From Prolixibacteraceae bacterium (GTDB lineage: Bacteria; Bacteroidota; Bacteroidia; Bacteroidales; Prolixibacteraceae), in NCBI GenBank assembly GCA_028282705.1, contig JANQHI010000079.1:62001-126000 (forward strand): a stretch of DNA of 64,000 nucleotides, in the 5' to 3' direction. The notes beneath the pieces are model-generated. The model did not search any database. It was not told the origin of the DNA and saw only the letters and a program-made list of their open reading frames with translations. This document shows positions 35,969 to 46,300 of this stretch, piece after piece (the stretch's first letter is position 1; each line of letters opens with the position of its first letter). The position numbers and the translations under genes were made by a program.

Positions 35969-36236
35969 GTTTAAAAAACAAAAAGATAATATTACAAACA
36001 AATGGTTCAATTATTTAGTACTTACAGCACTAGTTTTTTCTTAATATCCATAGTGCTATAAACATATTACTCTTACAGGGTAAAAATTAACACTGCCAAA
36101 TTTTGTTATAATATGGTATTAGCACAACCATCTCATGCCTTACTTTACCCTGCCATTTATTTTTGATGTGAAATCCGATTCAATTATATAGCTAAAATAT
36201 CTATTTAAGGAAGCAACTTAAAATGATAGGGTAATG

Positions 36237-36321
36237 TCCCATAGGGATAATATATTTGTAAAAAAGAAGCTAGCTAAAACTAATGAAACCCCTTTAGGGG
36301 TTGAATATCCTTTATTTTATT
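36237..36321. repeat. Two REP-like palindromes followed by T-rich tails
   Basis: TCCC-ATA-GGGA followed by TAATATATTTGTA (36237-36260) and AACCCC-TTTA-GGGGTT followed by GAATATCCTTTATTTTATT (36286-36321). Both share the plan CCC-short loop-GGG then an ATAT/TTTRTA-like tail. Similar units occur at 40472-40500 and 40520-40560. Confidence 0.5.
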
Positions 36322-36378
36322 AAATTGTTGCTACCATAAAACAGAGGTTGTACTGTTTAGTGATCACTGGTTTTGAGT

Positions 36379-36437
36379 TATATGATACTTTTGAAAGTGT
36401 ATCACATATCTAAGCAAAAATATGATAATTGTCATAT
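36379..36437. promoter_or_regulatory. ATATGATA-type inverted repeats upstream of rocD
   Basis: TATATGATAC at 36379 is mirrored by GTATCACATAT ending at 36409. An 18-bp near-palindrome ATATGA-TAATTG-TCATAT lies at 36420-36437 (16 of 18 symmetric). The spacing and repetition look like operator sites; the bound protein is unknown. Confidence 0.4.
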
Positions 36438-36558
36438 AACCAGCCACTTGAATATACAAAATTGAAAATACTTTTAAAACCTATTCTTTAACAGGAAATT
36501 GGATTTTGAAATCTATTTTTAAAATTGTAATTCTGCAAAAAATAAAACAGACAAGATT

Positions 36559-37782
36559 ATGACGCAAATGACAAGTAAAGATTACATGGCTCGTGAAGAT
36601 AAGTTTGGAGCCCATAATTACCATCCTCTTCCAGTGGTCTTAGAACGTGGAGAAGGCATATTTGTTTGGGATGTGGAAGGTAAAAAATATTTTGATTTTT
36701 TGGCAGCCTATTCTGCTGTTAACCAAGGGCATTGCCACCCTAAAATAGTAAAAGCTTTAACTGCCCAGGCAGAGAAGCTTGCCCTTACCTCAAGAGCTTT
36801 TTACAACAATGTTTTAGGTGAATGGGAAGAATACATGACCAAGTTGTTTGGTTATGATAGGATGCTTCCTATGAACTCGGGTGCTGAAGCTGATGAAACA
36901 GCCCTGAAACTGGCCAGGAAGTGGGCCTATAAAGTAAAAGCTATTGAGCAGGAAAAAGCCAAAATTGTTGTTTGTGACGGGAATTTCCATGGGAGGACCA
37001 TTACCATCATCTCCATGTCATCAGACCCTGATGCATATAGTGATTATGGGCCATATACCCCAGGTTTTGTAAATATCCCTTACAATGACCTTGAAGCCCT
37101 GGAGAAAGCTTTTGAAGGCCCAAATGTTGCTGCATTTTTGGTAGAGCCTATCCAGGCTGAGGCAGGAGTGTATGTACCTGAAGATGGCTTCCTGAAAAAG
37201 GTTTCTGAGCTTTGCAAAAAGAAGAATGTACTATTCATGGCTGATGAGGTACAAACAGGGCTGGCAAGGACAGGTAAAATGCTGGCTTGTGACCATGAAG
37301 GAGTAAAACCGGATATCCTGATCTTAGGCAAAGCCATTTCTGGTGGTATGTTCCCGGTTTCATGTGTATTGGCTGATGATGAAGTGATGCTTACCATCAA
37401 ACCAGGGGAACATGGAAGCACTTATGGTGGCAACCCCATTGCAGGAAAAGTAGCCATGGCAGCCCTTGATGTTATCAAAGAAGAGGGGTTGGTTGAAAAT
37501 TCTATGAAAATGGGTGAAATTTTCCGTAGGGAAATGAGGTTAATCAAATCAGAAATGATTGTAGATGTAAGAGGAAAAGGGCTTTTAAATGCAGTTGAAA
37601 TAAAACCTACAAAAGGAAAATCAGCATGGGATGTATGTATGGCTATGAAAGAAAATGGGATTATTGCCAAACCAACCCATGAGCATACCATCCGTTTTAC
37701 CCCTCCATTAATTATTAATGAAGGACAAATGATTGAAGCTATTGCACTAATTAAAAAGACATTTATAGAATTTGGTATATAA
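36559..37782 (+). CDS. rocD: Ornithine aminotransferase
   Basis: A 407-aa class-III PLP aminotransferase converting ornithine and 2-oxoglutarate to glutamate semialdehyde and glutamate. Typical signatures: [63 protein letters not shown], the Schiff-base lysine K258 in [13 protein letters not shown], and [10 protein letters not shown]. Length and motifs match ornithine aminotransferase rather than acetylornithine aminotransferase. It is monocistronic with an upstream palindrome cluster and a terminator hairpin after the stop. Confidence 0.96.
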   Translation: MTQMTSKDYMAREDKFGAHNYHPLPVVLERGEGIFVWDVEGKKYFDFLAAYSAVNQGHCHPKIVKALTAQAEKLALTSRAFYNNVLGEWEEYMTKLFGYDRMLPMNSGAEADETALKLARKWAYKVKAIEQEKAKIVVCDGNFHGRTITIISMSSDPDAYSDYGPYTPGFVNIPYNDLEALEKAFEGPNVAAFLVEPIQAEAGVYVPEDGFLKKVSELCKKKNVLFMADEVQTGLARTGKMLACDHEGVKPDILILGKAISGGMFPVSCVLADDEVMLTIKPGEHGSTYGGNPIAGKVAMAALDVIKEEGLVENSMKMGEIFRREMRLIKSEMIVDVRGKGLLNAVEIKPTKGKSAWDVCMAMKENGIIAKPTHEHTIRFTPPLIINEGQMIEAIALIKKTFIEFGI

Positions 37783-37835
37783 GCCAGAAGTTGGAAGTCA
37801 GAAGTTATTCATATCTTCTGGCTTCTAACTTTTTC
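37781..37835 (+). terminator. Terminator between rocD and the converging LysM gene
   Basis: AAGCCAGAAG at 37781-37790 pairs with CTTCTGGCTT at 37815-37824 in a 10-bp stem, then CTAACTTTTTCC on the plus strand. The right arm resembles the CTTC-rich repeat of the icd-gltA gap. It overlaps the end of rocD by two bases. Confidence 0.75.
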
Positions 37836-40259
37836 CTACTTCCTTACCTGGTAATTAATTTTCCCAATTTTCCTTAACCTTGAAATAGTGTAATCAGGGT
37901 TGTATGAAATAACTGAAGCCCCTGTATTCATATATCCCCCAAGGCGTGAAACTTTTTCAAAATTATAATTCCCCTGCACCAGGTTAACATCCATATATGG
38001 CAAGCAACCCACAAAGTTCCGCCCATAATCCCACAAAGCTTTTAAAAAAAACATGGACACATCAAATCCCTGCACACTATACTGGTTGGGTTCTGCCTGG
38101 TAAGTTTCCCTGAATTTAGAATAGAACCTGATGGTAACATCTGAATCAAAATCAATCCAGTAAGGGTCAATAAATCTCAGGTTTACATTGTGATAGTGCT
38201 CTTGTGAAATACTCTTGTACTGTTCAAACCTGGAAGTACCAACCACAGCTATATCAAAATCTGAAGCATGGTTATTGATGTTTGATACCCCTTCACTGAT
38301 CTCACCTTCCCTTGAGGATGGGATGATAAATACATTTTGTTTCCCTTCCTGCAGTATCCTGGGCAACCCAAATGAGCCTAAAGCTTTAAAATCATATAGC
38401 TGAAATGAAACATCACCAGCATCATTATAATACCCTGAATTGAACAATTTTTCGTGGCAAAGTTCTACAAAATTATTTTCTGCTCCAGCAATATTTGAAC
38501 TCATTTTCAGCACAATAAAATTACTATCAAAATAATCATCTCCTATTAAAGATGCTGTTTTGTTAAGCAAATGTCCATAGGTTGGGTTCACCTGAAAATA
38601 ATATGGGTTACGTGGAGTTATACTGCCATTTGGCGAAAGTGGTGACACCATAGGTATCCTGTTTTTATGGGCAAAATCAGCAACAGGCTTTTGCACTGAT
38701 GGGTAAATAGGGCCAACCACCAGGTCAAGGTTTAAAAATCCGCTGGTATGCACCAGGCTATCAACAGTATGTATATCCCTTTTGGTATCATACACATGCA
38801 GCCTTATATCCATGCCCAGTTGGTTCATTGAATCTATGGCCAACAAAACACCCTCATAAAAATGAAGGAAATTCTCAGTATTGCCATAGAACTTTTTAAT
38901 TAAGTCCTTCTTAACCTCTTCTTGCTCCACAATTGTATCAAAGGCAGCTTCATCCTCAAACTCAATTTCCACTAACTGCCTATCCAGTATTTCCTCCTGG
39001 ACACGTTTATTGTTTAAAGTATCATTTGCTTCAAGGAATAAGGGTAGCATCAATCCTACATGGTATGTTTTAAAGAAAAAATCCCCATGCTTGGCAGGCT
39101 CACACCCTTCAGGAAGCTCTTCAATATATTGTATTTCATAATACTCTTCCTTCAGTTTTGGTAGGTCTTCTTCCTGTGCCCCTACAAATGTAACAACCTG
39201 TTCATCAGGTTTCCTGGGGATTAAAATTACCTCGCCAAGTATCAGCCCATCCCTGTTAGCTAAAGCGGGGTTGTACTTTTTAATTTCTGTGATCTTTAAT
39301 CCATAGTTGACTGATAGCCTGGTTAATGTCTCCCCCTTCACCACCTTGTGCTGGATAAAGGCATCAGCATTCACAGGAACTACCACAGGTTGAGGCATAT
39401 ACTTTACCGGAATTTTAAGCTTTACCCCAGCAGGGAAGCCTGACCTTAAAACTGGGTTTAGTTCTTTAACCTCGTCCTCAGAGACATTATATTTTCGTAA
39501 CAAGCCATACAGGGTCTCCCCTGTTTCAATCATATGGGAAAAGTATTCCCCTTCAGTTTCATATTCCACTGGCTCTGTTGGCTTCTGAATGTTTTTAGGT
39601 ATCCTTATTTCCATGCCTATCCTCATATTCCTGGCATCAGGGTTATAGAAATAAATTTCACTAATGGTACAACCATACAGTTTTGATATGGAATAAGCAG
39701 TCTCCCCAGGCTTCACCCTGTGAAAGATCATTTCATCACTGCCAGCTACTTGTGGTTTGGTATCATCAACAACATCTTTTTTAACTGTTGGTGTTACTAC
39801 TACCTTTTTCCATTGTGGTATCCTAATGGTTTCATTCCTTTTAAACTTCCTTAGCCCCGGGTTATATTTATAAATATCATCAATGGTGATCCCATATTTT
39901 TTTGCAATAAAATAAGGGGTTTCCCTGCGTTTAATTTTATGCTGGATAAAGCTTGTTGGGTCAGATGGTTGAAGTGGTTGTTCCTGCTGAAAATTTTGCT
40001 TTCCTGAATAAGGTATCTTTATAAATTCCCCTACTTTTAAACCAGTAATCAATCCTGGGTTATTATTTAAAAGGTCTTTATTTTCAACCTCATAAGTTTT
40101 GCACAATGAATAAATGGTCTCTCCCATTTTTACTTTGTGCATCATGTATTTTTTCCCTGCAATCTCAATTACCTGGTTATCCTTGTATGCTTGTGAAAAG
40201 GTTTCATATGTACTGATAAGGCACACTATAAAGATCAGCAAAACTCGAAAAAACTTCAT
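37836..40259 (-). CDS. Five LysM repeats fused to a PBP1-type ligand-binding domain
   Basis: An 807-aa exported protein from ATG 40259 (signal peptide MKFFRVLLIFIVCLISTYETFSQ); an earlier start at 40295 adds 12 residues and is unlikely. Five LysM repeats occupy ~40-390, each ending in a KIP-type strand (GEFIKIPY, NETIRIPQ, MEIRIPK, VKLKIPV, EVILIPR). The C-terminal ~400 residues resemble the leucine/amino-acid type periplasmic binding fold (YHVGLMLPLFL, LDLVVGPIYPSVQKPVADFAHKN). It probably binds peptidoglycan and perhaps a ligand or fragment. It converges on rocD. Confidence 0.9.
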   Translation of the reverse strand: MKFFRVLLIFIVCLISTYETFSQAYKDNQVIEIAGKKYMMHKVKMGETIYSLCKTYEVENKDLLNNNPGLITGLKVGEFIKIPYSGKQNFQQEQPLQPSDPTSFIQHKIKRRETPYFIAKKYGITIDDIYKYNPGLRKFKRNETIRIPQWKKVVVTPTVKKDVVDDTKPQVAGSDEMIFHRVKPGETAYSISKLYGCTISEIYFYNPDARNMRIGMEIRIPKNIQKPTEPVEYETEGEYFSHMIETGETLYGLLRKYNVSEDEVKELNPVLRSGFPAGVKLKIPVKYMPQPVVVPVNADAFIQHKVVKGETLTRLSVNYGLKITEIKKYNPALANRDGLILGEVILIPRKPDEQVVTFVGAQEEDLPKLKEEYYEIQYIEELPEGCEPAKHGDFFFKTYHVGLMLPLFLEANDTLNNKRVQEEILDRQLVEIEFEDEAAFDTIVEQEEVKKDLIKKFYGNTENFLHFYEGVLLAIDSMNQLGMDIRLHVYDTKRDIHTVDSLVHTSGFLNLDLVVGPIYPSVQKPVADFAHKNRIPMVSPLSPNGSITPRNPYYFQVNPTYGHLLNKTASLIGDDYFDSNFIVLKMSSNIAGAENNFVELCHEKLFNSGYYNDAGDVSFQLYDFKALGSFGLPRILQEGKQNVFIIPSSREGEISEGVSNINNHASDFDIAVVGTSRFEQYKSISQEHYHNVNLRFIDPYWIDFDSDVTIRFYSKFRETYQAEPNQYSVQGFDVSMFFLKALWDYGRNFVGCLPYMDVNLVQGNYNFEKVSRLGGYMNTGASVISYNPDYTISRLRKIGKINYQVRK

Positions 40260-40390
40260 AAAAAAGGTAGCTAAAATTTTTCCCAAAGGTAGCAATATTT
40301 GCCAACCTGATAAGTAAACGAAATGATCTGTGTTTAATTTTACTGGTGTGAGGTTTTATCATTAATACATATTTGTAATTTTTGAATCAC

Positions 40391-40415
40391 GATTCGACAA
40401 GCTCACCATGACATG
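40391..40415. repeat. Copy of a widespread REP-like element
   Basis: Its complement reads CATGTCATGGTGAGCTTGTCG, close to the repeat GTCATGCTGAGCTTGTCGAAG seen scattered in many bacterial genomes. Only one copy is present in the window. The match is from memory and is imperfect. Confidence 0.45.
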
Positions 40416-40471
40416 TTAGATTCTCCTTACAGGACAATACTTAACACCCTAAAAGGTATAAAACTCAAACA

Positions 40472-40560
40472 TTACCCCAGTGGGGTAACCTATTTATAAA
40501 AACATACTTTATGTTCCTAGCCCCAGAGGGGTTAGATATAAGTTGCAACTTTATGTAAAA
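40472..40560. repeat. Two CCCC-AG-GGGG palindromic repeats with T-rich tails
   Basis: TTACCCC-AGT-GGGGTAA followed by CCTATTTATAAAAACAT (40472-40505) and AGCCCC-AGA-GGGGTTA followed by GATATAAGTTGCAAC (40519-40549). They share layout and spacing with the pair upstream of rocD at 36237-36321. Confidence 0.55.
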
Positions 40561-40707
40561 ATTTTTATTACTTGCCAATTTTATAATCTTTTGCTAAGTT
40601 TTGAAAATAAAAATTGATTTTCTCAGTTAATTAATTACTTTTTGAATACATGTACTCAAATATATTTACAAAAGCGAAAAAGTTGATTTACAACAAAATA
40701 AACTAAT

Positions 40708-41306
40708 ATGAAATATTCCAATTCTAAACTAATTGTTGAAAGGTATTATAGATTAAAAAAAGATGGCTTGTAGAAAAAGATGTACCAATACTTCCCAAAA
40801 ATGGGAAAAAGTTTTGGGGTGATTTAGATATTCTTGCTGTAGGAGATGAAGTACACTTGATTAATTGTAAAGATTTTTTACCCAGTAACAAAGACATTGA
40901 CAAAGTCATTGAAAATTTAGGAAATGCAGAATATTTTATAAAACAAAAATATAGCTATCTGAATGCCAAAAATTTCAAAAAAATATATGTATATGGAGGT
41001 TCTGGGAAAAAATCAATTGCAAAAGCTCAATACAATAATATAGTAACAATAGGCCTTAAATTACTATTGGTAAAGTATTTCAAAGAACTTGATAATTATT
41101 TGTCAAATATGAACTTTAATAGAACTGATATCCCAAAAGGAAAAAGGTATTACATAATAGATGAATTAGAAGAACTAGATAAATTTATCTCCTTTCTATT
41201 AAACAATAATTTCATCAATGATCAAATTGTCAATAATTTATTAGCACAAAACAATATTAATCCATTCATCAAGTCCAAAATGATAAAATCAAAATCTTTC
41301 TTTTAA
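40708..41306 (+). pseudogene. Nuclease-like hypothetical gene broken by a one-base frameshift
   Basis: ATG 40708 opens a frame that hits TAG at 40771. Adding one base to the A7 run at 40755-40761 joins it to a second frame running to 41306, giving about 199 aa: KLIVERYYRLKK, then WLVEKDVPILPKNGKKFWGDLDILAVG and VHLINCK. The D-L-D plus NCK pattern is reminiscent of the PD-(D/E)xK core of small nucleases, but I cannot assign a family. Codon use is clearly more A+T-rich than in the neighbours and repeats flank it upstream, which hints at recent acquisition. It is a pseudogene, or the gene is intact and the base is a sequencing error. Confidence 0.65.
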
Positions 41307-41333
41307 GTAAATTATTAATATTAAATAACTACC

Positions 41334-42017
41334 ATGGCATATTATATTGATTTAGAAAAAATAACCATTGAGGATTACAAAGAGATACTGAAGTCTGCAA
41401 CCTTGATCCCTAGCTGGAGGATATTAAGAGAGGACATTGACAAAAACCTGGATACCATTAAAGCTCAAGGTGTCAATAACCTGGCAGGGTTACAAAAAGC
41501 ATTAAAAGATAAAAAAAGGGTTGAGGAGTTTGCACTGCAAAGCGGGTTATCTGAAGATTATATGAACATCCTTAGGAGAGTAATAAATGGCTACCAGCCA
41601 AAGCCCAACAGGATAAAAGACTTCCCAGGGATCAGTGAAACTATTGTGATAAAACTGGAAGCAATAGGTATTAAAAACACATTACACCTGTATGATAAAA
41701 TTATCACAATAAAACAGAGGGAGCAACTTTCTGCACAAACAGGTATTAGCAAAGAAGACATAATAAAACTGGCAAAACTTACAGACCTGTCAAGAGTGAA
41801 ATGGGTAAACCATACTTTTGCAAATGTGTTATTATTAGCAGGATATGATACTGCACAAAAAGTAGCTAAAGCAGATTACCAGCAGATGTATGAAGCAGTT
41901 AGAAAGTTAAACCAGGAAAAGCAGCTTTTTAAAGGGCACATTGGGGCAAATGATATGAAGTTTTGTGTAGAAGCTGCAAGGGATTTGGATTTTGAAATAG
42001 AAATAGGATACCAATAG
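41334..42017 (+). CDS. DUF4332-type helix-hairpin-helix protein
   Basis: A 227-aa soluble protein with two helix-hairpin-helix-like halves (TIKAQGVNNLAGLQKAL ~41-58; KDFPGISETIVIKLEAIGIKNTLHLYD ~99-125; FANVLLLAGYDTAQKVAKAD ~162-182), as in DUF4332. Such domains can bind DNA or proteins; the function is unknown. It starts 27 bp after the nuclease-like gene and ends 5 bp before the HD gene, so it probably shares their transcript. Confidence 0.8.
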   Translation: MAYYIDLEKITIEDYKEILKSATLIPSWRILREDIDKNLDTIKAQGVNNLAGLQKALKDKKRVEEFALQSGLSEDYMNILRRVINGYQPKPNRIKDFPGISETIVIKLEAIGIKNTLHLYDKIITIKQREQLSAQTGISKEDIIKLAKLTDLSRVKWVNHTFANVLLLAGYDTAQKVAKADYQQMYEAVRKLNQEKQLFKGHIGANDMKFCVEAARDLDFEIEIGYQ

Positions 42018-42022
42018 AAAAT

Positions 42023-42637
42023 ATGGAGGCTGGGTTAAAAGAGATACTAGGGTTTATTACCAAGGCTGAAAAGTTAAAATGTGAAATGAGGCATAGCTGG
42101 CTGTCAGATAACAGGCAGGAAAGTGTGGCTGAACATACCTGGAGGATGGCTTTAATGGCTATCCTTTTAAAAGACAAATTGAAGTCAAAAGTACAACTTG
42201 AAAAAGTATTGAAAATGGTTATTATCCATGATATTGTTGAAATTGAAGCAGGTGATGTAGCTGCAACAACTATCATAAAAGACCCTTCATTAAAGCAAAG
42301 TAAACATGAAAAAGAAATTAAGGCCATTGAGAATGTAAAGCAAGAACTGGGACAAGGGCTTGGTGATGAGTTTTATGATTTGTGGTATGAGTTTGAAGAG
42401 AAAAAGACCCTTGAATCAAAATTTGCCAATGCCCTGGATAAACTGGAGGTACAAATACAACACAACCATGCCCCCATGGATACCTGGGAGGAAATCGAAT
42501 TCAGCATGGTTTATATGATGGGCAAGCATGTTTCATTTGATGAAAACCTGGCAGAGTTTAAAGATTTGGTTGTTAACCAGGCAGAAGAAAAAATGGTAAA
42601 AAATGGGATACCTGTTGAAAAATATAAGCTAAGTTAA
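42023..42637 (+). CDS. HD-domain phosphohydrolase (YfbR/5'-nucleotidase-like)
   Basis: A 204-aa HD hydrolase. The metal ligands are H in VAEHTWRMALMA, the HD pair in VIIHDIVEIEAGD, and a distal Asp in NALDKLEVQIQH. This arrangement resembles YfbR-type 5'-deoxynucleotidases and HDDC2 proteins. Substrate not certain. The gene begins 5 bp after the DUF4332 gene. Confidence 0.88.
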   Translation: MEAGLKEILGFITKAEKLKCEMRHSWLSDNRQESVAEHTWRMALMAILLKDKLKSKVQLEKVLKMVIIHDIVEIEAGDVAATTIIKDPSLKQSKHEKEIKAIENVKQELGQGLGDEFYDLWYEFEEKKTLESKFANALDKLEVQIQHNHAPMDTWEEIEFSMVYMMGKHVSFDENLAEFKDLVVNQAEEKMVKNGIPVEKYKLS

Positions 42638-42713
42638 GCCAGGTACATTCAGCCACCCATTCTTTTTGCTTGAAGCAGATTTATCCTTATTTTTGTGGTT
42701 TCAAAAATAACCT

Positions 42714-43340
42714 ATGGAATTACAATTAATTATTTCATTTTTAGGAGCTTCTATTTTACTGACCATCATGCCTGGCCCTGATAACATTTTTGTGCTGACT
42801 GAAAGCATTACTAAAGGGCAAAGGAATGGGATAGCTATTTCATTGGGCCTGGTTTCAGGGATTTTAATACATACCCTGGCTGCAGCTACAGGGCTTTCAA
42901 TTATTATCCAAAAGTCTGCCTTGGCTTTTACCATCATCAAGTATTTGGGAGCTGGTTACCTTTTTTACCTGGCTTATAAAGCACTAAAAGAAAAACAGCC
43001 CATTGTTAACCTAGAAAAAAAGAATAGCCATGAAAAAGGGTTTGGGAAATTGGTAAGGAAAGGCTTTTTTATGAATGTACTGAACCCAAAAGTTTCACTC
43101 TTTTTTATTGCATTTTTACCTCAGTTTATAAGCACTTCAGGTTATAATATTACCCTGCAAATGATTTTGCTAGGGCTTATTTTCATGGTTCAGGCAATTG
43201 CTATTTTCAGCCTGATATCCATCCTTTCAGGAAGGTTAAGCCACTACCTTAACAGCTCAAAATTCTGGAAGGCCACCAAATGGGGCAAAGTAAGTGTCCT
43301 TTCAACACTGGGTATAACCCTGATGTTGGCTAAAAAATAA
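42714..43340 (+). CDS. LysE/RhtB-family exporter
   Basis: A 208-aa membrane protein with six predicted helices and the family opening LLTIMPGPDNIFVLTES (~17-33), GISLGLVSG-like repeat (ISLGLVSGILIHTLAAATGLS) and FFMNVLNPKVSLFFIAFLPQF. Members export amino acids such as threonine, homoserine or lysine, or quorum molecules. It follows the HD gene after 76 bp and converges on the BNR protein gene with a 3-bp gap. Confidence 0.93.
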   Translation: MELQLIISFLGASILLTIMPGPDNIFVLTESITKGQRNGIAISLGLVSGILIHTLAAATGLSIIIQKSALAFTIIKYLGAGYLFYLAYKALKEKQPIVNLEKKNSHEKGFGKLVRKGFFMNVLNPKVSLFFIAFLPQFISTSGYNITLQMILLGLIFMVQAIAIFSLISILSGRLSHYLNSSKFWKATKWGKVSVLSTLGITLMLAKK

Positions 43341-43343
43341 AGC

Positions 43344-46300
43344 CTATTGGTAAAGTATCTTCTCGGTTATTACCTGGTTATCAAACAACACCTGTATAAT
43401 ATATACCCCTTTGGAGAAATTGCTTATGTCAACTTCTACATTCCCTGTGTATTCGGCCAACTTTTTTGTATACACTTCCTGTCCTGACAGGTTATGGATT
43501 TTTATGGTACAGCCCGGAATATGTTGCTTAAATGAAATAGTAAATGCCCCATCATTTGGGTTTGGAAATACATTAAAATAGGTATTTGCAATTAAAGGAG
43601 CAGAAACCACGTAAAATCCAAAATTATCAGAAACAGAAGAACACCCCAGTTCATTACTCACTTCTACTTTATATATCCCAGATGAAACAGGTTTATAATT
43701 GCTTGTATCTGAATTTTCAATGGGGCTGCCATCTTTAAACCATTGGTAGTGAGCCACTCCATCAGTTGTTTGCAATGTGCTATCAACCATTTCTATTTCA
43801 GGTTTTGCAGGGATATCCCCTACTGATACTTGTGCTGGCATCCTTTTACTTGGACAATTACCCACCTCCATTACCCTCCAATCATAAAAGAAATAATAAT
43901 ACCCTGGAAACCCATCTGCAGCAACATTGGTTTCAGTTATTGAAACCACATCAGGTATGGTGAATGGGAATGTTGCCCCTCCATCATTCCTGAACAGGTT
44001 TACACTACCACTTAGTTTTATGAAGTATTGGTTACCTGCTTCTACTACAAAGTTTACTTCTACCCTGCTTTCACCATCAGGTACATACACTTCCTTCTGT
44101 GCAATTAACTCCCCTCCAACTCCTGTTAACAACTCAAATGTGCGCACACCACCCCCCTGGGCATATACTTTAAATGATTTTAGAAGGATGGTTTTATAAA
44201 CATCAAATAAAAGACCATTCCCATCAAAGGTATAATTATCTCCAGTTGAAAAATCTTTGTTTGTTGGGCCTACTTTATATATTGTATCAGCAGATGAACG
44301 CTCCTCAACATAATAAGTGGTTGTATTTGTTGGGGCTGCAATGGTCAGTGAATCACCAACATGCAGCAAATCACCATCATATTGTTGGCCATACCAAAAA
44401 AGAGCCCCATTTCCTGATGCTGCCAATGTAACATCATCTCCCACACAAATGGTGTCATAAGAAGTTACAGGTGGTTGTACCAGGTTAACTGTTATATAAT
44501 TATTCTTTATAAGTGTATCAGCCCCATAATCATTTGTGGTAATAAGTTTTACAGAATACACCCCATCTGCACCATAGTCATGGACAGGGTTGCGTTCAAC
44601 AGATTTATTGCCATCACCAAAATCCCATTCATACCTGTCACCATACATAGAGTTATCACTAAACCTGATCTCTCCAGAACAATTGTGGGTTGTGTTTGAT
44701 GCAAAATCACATTGGGGTTTATATTGATAGTCTTCCATTTTGAACAAATCAATCTGCCATATCCCACGCCCATAAGTACCTGTAACCAGTTTATTGCTCA
44801 TATAATTAATATCCAGGTCACTAACAATGGTATTGGGTAAGCCTTCACTAAACTCAATCCAGTCACTCATAGCCCCATTCCTGTAATACACTGAATTATC
44901 AGTCCCCACATACAAGGCATCATTGCTGCCATTTTCATAAATAATGCAGTTCACAGGGATATTGGGTATAATGCCTGAAATATTTTCCCACTTTTCCCCT
45001 CCATCCACTGATTTATAAATTTTTGAACCATCAGTAAAGCCTCCTTTTGAAACCCACAAAGTATCATAGCTTTCAGGGTGGATGGCTATCCTGGTTATAT
45101 TATCAGCCCCTGGTACAACAAAACTCTCCCAGCTTTTGCCCAGGTCAGTGGTTTTATAAAGCATATTCCTAACTGAAGCATAAATTACTTCAGAATTTGA
45201 TTTAGCAACTTCAAGGCATTTAAGGTTGCCTGCAAAAGAATAATTTTCACTTAGGTTTTTCCATGAGCCTGCATTCCCCCTTTTGTCAGAATACCAAACA
45301 TTGTCATATCCTACTACAATAATTGCAGGGTTGTTTGAGTCCAGTTTATAAGGTGTTACCCATGCCCCATTGGGTGTGCCTCCAGGGATATTGTCACTGA
45401 TGCTCTGGTAAGTATTGTTCTGCCAGGCATCTGTTGACTTATACAACAAGCCATTAATATATGTTGTGTACATGATATCTGGGTTGGTTGGGTCAATGGC
45501 TTGCTCCATGGCATCCCCCCCATTGGTATTGTACCAGGTACCATCAGCCCTACGCCTGTTACCCCCATTGTCCTGGGTTCCTCCCTGCACAATGAATGAG
45601 TCAGTTTGGGCACATGAAATCCTGTAATACTGGGTAATCACCAGCCCATCATCCAGCTCAGTCCATTGCTCTTCCCTCTCATCATATTTTGAGATGCCTC
45701 CATCATTACAAAAATACACAACCCCTGTATCTAGTGGATTATGGTTTATATTCCTAACATCAGCATGTACTTCTGGGGCACTCCCATCATTCCACCACAT
45801 ACTTATTTTTTCCCATGTGTTTCCTGAATCTGTTGATTTATGAACATTTATCCCACAGGCATACATGATATTTTCCTTTTCATTTGAAAGCACAATTTCC
45901 CAGTTTTCAGGTAAGTCAGTTTTTTTTGTAAATGATTGCCCATTGTCAGTTGAAACATAAAATGAAGAGCCTGATGAATAGGTTAAAACATCAGGGTTGG
46001 CTGGTGTCACAGCTATTTTTAAATTACTTCCTGAATTCAGGTCAGCCAATACCTGCCAGTTTTTTCCAGCATTTGTTGACACATAAATATCATTATTATT
46101 ACCCCCTACTTCACTTGCTGCATATACTTTATCTGAATCACCAGGCCTCCAGGCCATATCCCCAAAATAACCTGTTTTAACCTGCTGCCAGGTACTGCCT
46201 CCATCCTCTGTCCTGTAAATGCCATCACTCCTTGAAACCAGCAACACATCAGGGTCATCAGGGCTCATAATAAAGTCAGTAACTGGTTTTCCATCAGAAT

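Larger units (their letters stand above)
35969..36558. other. 590-bp gap with palindromes and repeat copies
   Basis: No gene is seen between the BatA-type gene and rocD. It contains REP-like palindromes at 36237-36260 and 36286-36321, and a cluster of ATATGATA-type inverted repeats at 36379-36437, which lies 120-180 bp upstream of rocD. The remainder is A+T-rich without recognisable features. Confidence 0.6.
40260..40707. other. Repeat-rich gap without a gene
   Basis: The 448 bp between the LysM gene and the nuclease-like gene hold several short repeats and no open reading frame I trust: a GATTCGACAAGCTCACCATGACATG element at 40391-40415, a weak copy at 40446-40460, and two CCCC-GGGG palindromes at 40472-40500 and 40520-40560. 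The last 120 bp are A+T-rich and presumably hold the promoter of the next gene. Confidence 0.55.

Noticed and set aside
35969-36558. An insertion-sequence remnant in the long gap before rocD
   Set aside because: No transposase fragment in any frame and no target duplication; short palindromes alone do not support it.
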